A DNA stretch of 13,645 nt from assembly GCA_003650185.1 (NCBI GenBank), contig QMOF01000036.1:1-13645 (forward strand). The letters are read 5' to 3'. The DNA is from Chloroflexota bacterium. GTDB taxonomy: Bacteria; Chloroflexota; Dehalococcoidia; UBA2247; RBG-13-53-26. Made by a program: the position numbers and the translations under genes. The stretch's first letter is position 1. Each line of letters starts with the position of its first letter. Shown here piece after piece: positions 13,219-13,645 of the stretch. Below the pieces are notes generated by a model. It did not search any database, had not been told where the DNA came from, and saw only the letters and a program-made list of their open reading frames with translations.

Positions 13219-13645
13219 TCACACCCTTCGGCAGAAGTCGGCAAGGTCTCTAACCACCGACTCTCCCGTTTCTACGCCTCTCCTGTCCAGGTAGAACGCT
13301 CTTATGCCAAGTTGCCCGGGCACGACGAAATCGAAATACCGGTGATCGCCCACGTGCACCATTTCTTCTGGCTGGACGCCAAGCGCACGGCAGACCTCCA
13401 GATAGACGTCGGGCGTCTTCTTCACCATGCCGAAGTCGGAGGTGGAGGAAAACACGCGAGTGAAGTACCCCTTGAGACCAGCCGCGCCGAGCTCCACGTC
13501 GATGAACTCTCTGGTAGCATTCGAAGTCACTATAAGCTGATACCCTTCTGTCAGCTTCTCTAGAGCCTCAATTGCGTCAGGGAAAGGGCCTGCCTCACGC
13601 CTGAAGCCCTCCAGAAGCTCCCTCCACCCATCCCCCAACCCAAAG
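13219..13645 (-). CDS. HAD-superfamily hydrolase, 5' end cut by window edge (141 visible aa)
   Basis: C-terminal part of a haloacid-dehalogenase-type phosphatase. HAD motif II is the Ser/Thr in IVTSNAT. Motif III is the lysine in VKKTPDVYLEVC, in the usual subfamily context before a helix. Motif IV is HVGDHRYFDF (GDxxxxD), followed by the typical LGIRAFYLDRRG segment. The motif I DxD nucleophile and the cap start lie outside the window. The frame is open to the edge, so the TTG at 13638 is not the real start. Many members are phosphoglycolate-phosphatase- or pyrophosphatase-like enzymes, but the substrate cannot be given. It is separated from the operon by about 470 bp that includes a promoter, so a functional link is unlikely. 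Confidence 0.85.
   Translation of the reverse strand, partial: FGLGDGWRELLEGFRREAGPFPDAIEALEKLTEGYQLIVTSNATREFIDVELGAAGLKGYFTRVFSSTSDFGMVKKTPDVYLEVCRALGVQPEEMVHVGDHRYFDFVVPGQLGIRAFYLDRRGVETGESVVRDLADFCRRV

Noticed and set aside
13035..13244. Minus-strand 69-codon frame between the HAD gene and the promoter
   Set aside because: It starts with TTG inside the HAD gene, has no clear ribosome-binding site, matches nothing known, and runs through the candidate -35 region. It may be a decayed fragment, but that cannot be supported.

Overview
The window is a nearly unbroken, co-directional operon on the minus strand, so transcription runs from high to low coordinates. It encodes the methylmalonyl-CoA pathway joined to the C4-dicarboxylate half of the TCA cycle. 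The DNA is GC-rich, starts are often GTG or TTG, the methylmalonyl-CoA mutase is split into two subunits, and there are CCG-type iron-sulfur proteins. Together these suggest an anaerobic bacterium that oxidises propionate or produces it, for example an uncultured Chloroflexota (Dehalococcoidia-like) or a syntroph. The taxonomic guess is an inference from gene style only.

Layout in transcription order. (1) 13645-13219: 3' part of a HAD-family phosphatase gene, cut by the window edge and probably unrelated. (2) 13218-12750: a gap of about 470 bp with no recognisable gene. It holds a good sigma70-like promoter (13054-13025), a leader of about 270 nt with one doubtful small ORF, and a perfect 11-bp hairpin just before the first operon gene. 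(3) 12749-10321: methylmalonyl-CoA mutase catalytic subunit, its separate B12-binding subunit, and methylmalonyl-CoA epimerase. (4) 10302-8288: succinyl-CoA synthetase beta and alpha. (5) 8216-4860: an LDH2-type malate/lactate dehydrogenase, a two-CCG-domain Fe-S protein and a LUD-domain/2x[4Fe-4S] protein. The last two resemble LutA and LutB. (6) 4813-3458: malic enzyme. (7) 3386-2541: class I fumarase alpha subunit, with no beta subunit next to it. (8) 2544-35: complex II flavoprotein and two membrane anchors. The first 26 bases hold the ribosome-binding site and start of one more gene, probably the complex II iron-sulfur subunit.

Together the enzymes interconvert methylmalonyl-CoA, succinyl-CoA, succinate, fumarate, malate, and oxaloacetate or pyruvate. 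One ATP (or GTP) is made or spent at succinyl-CoA synthetase, and electrons exchange with quinone at complex II. The operon resembles the methylmalonyl-CoA clusters known from syntrophic propionate oxidisers such as Pelotomaculum. It differs in carrying the LutAB-like Fe-S pair beside a malate dehydrogenase, in lacking a neighbouring fumarase beta gene, and in lacking a propionyl-CoA carboxylase or transcarboxylase within the window. I saw no rRNA, tRNA, CRISPR array, insertion sequence or integrase.
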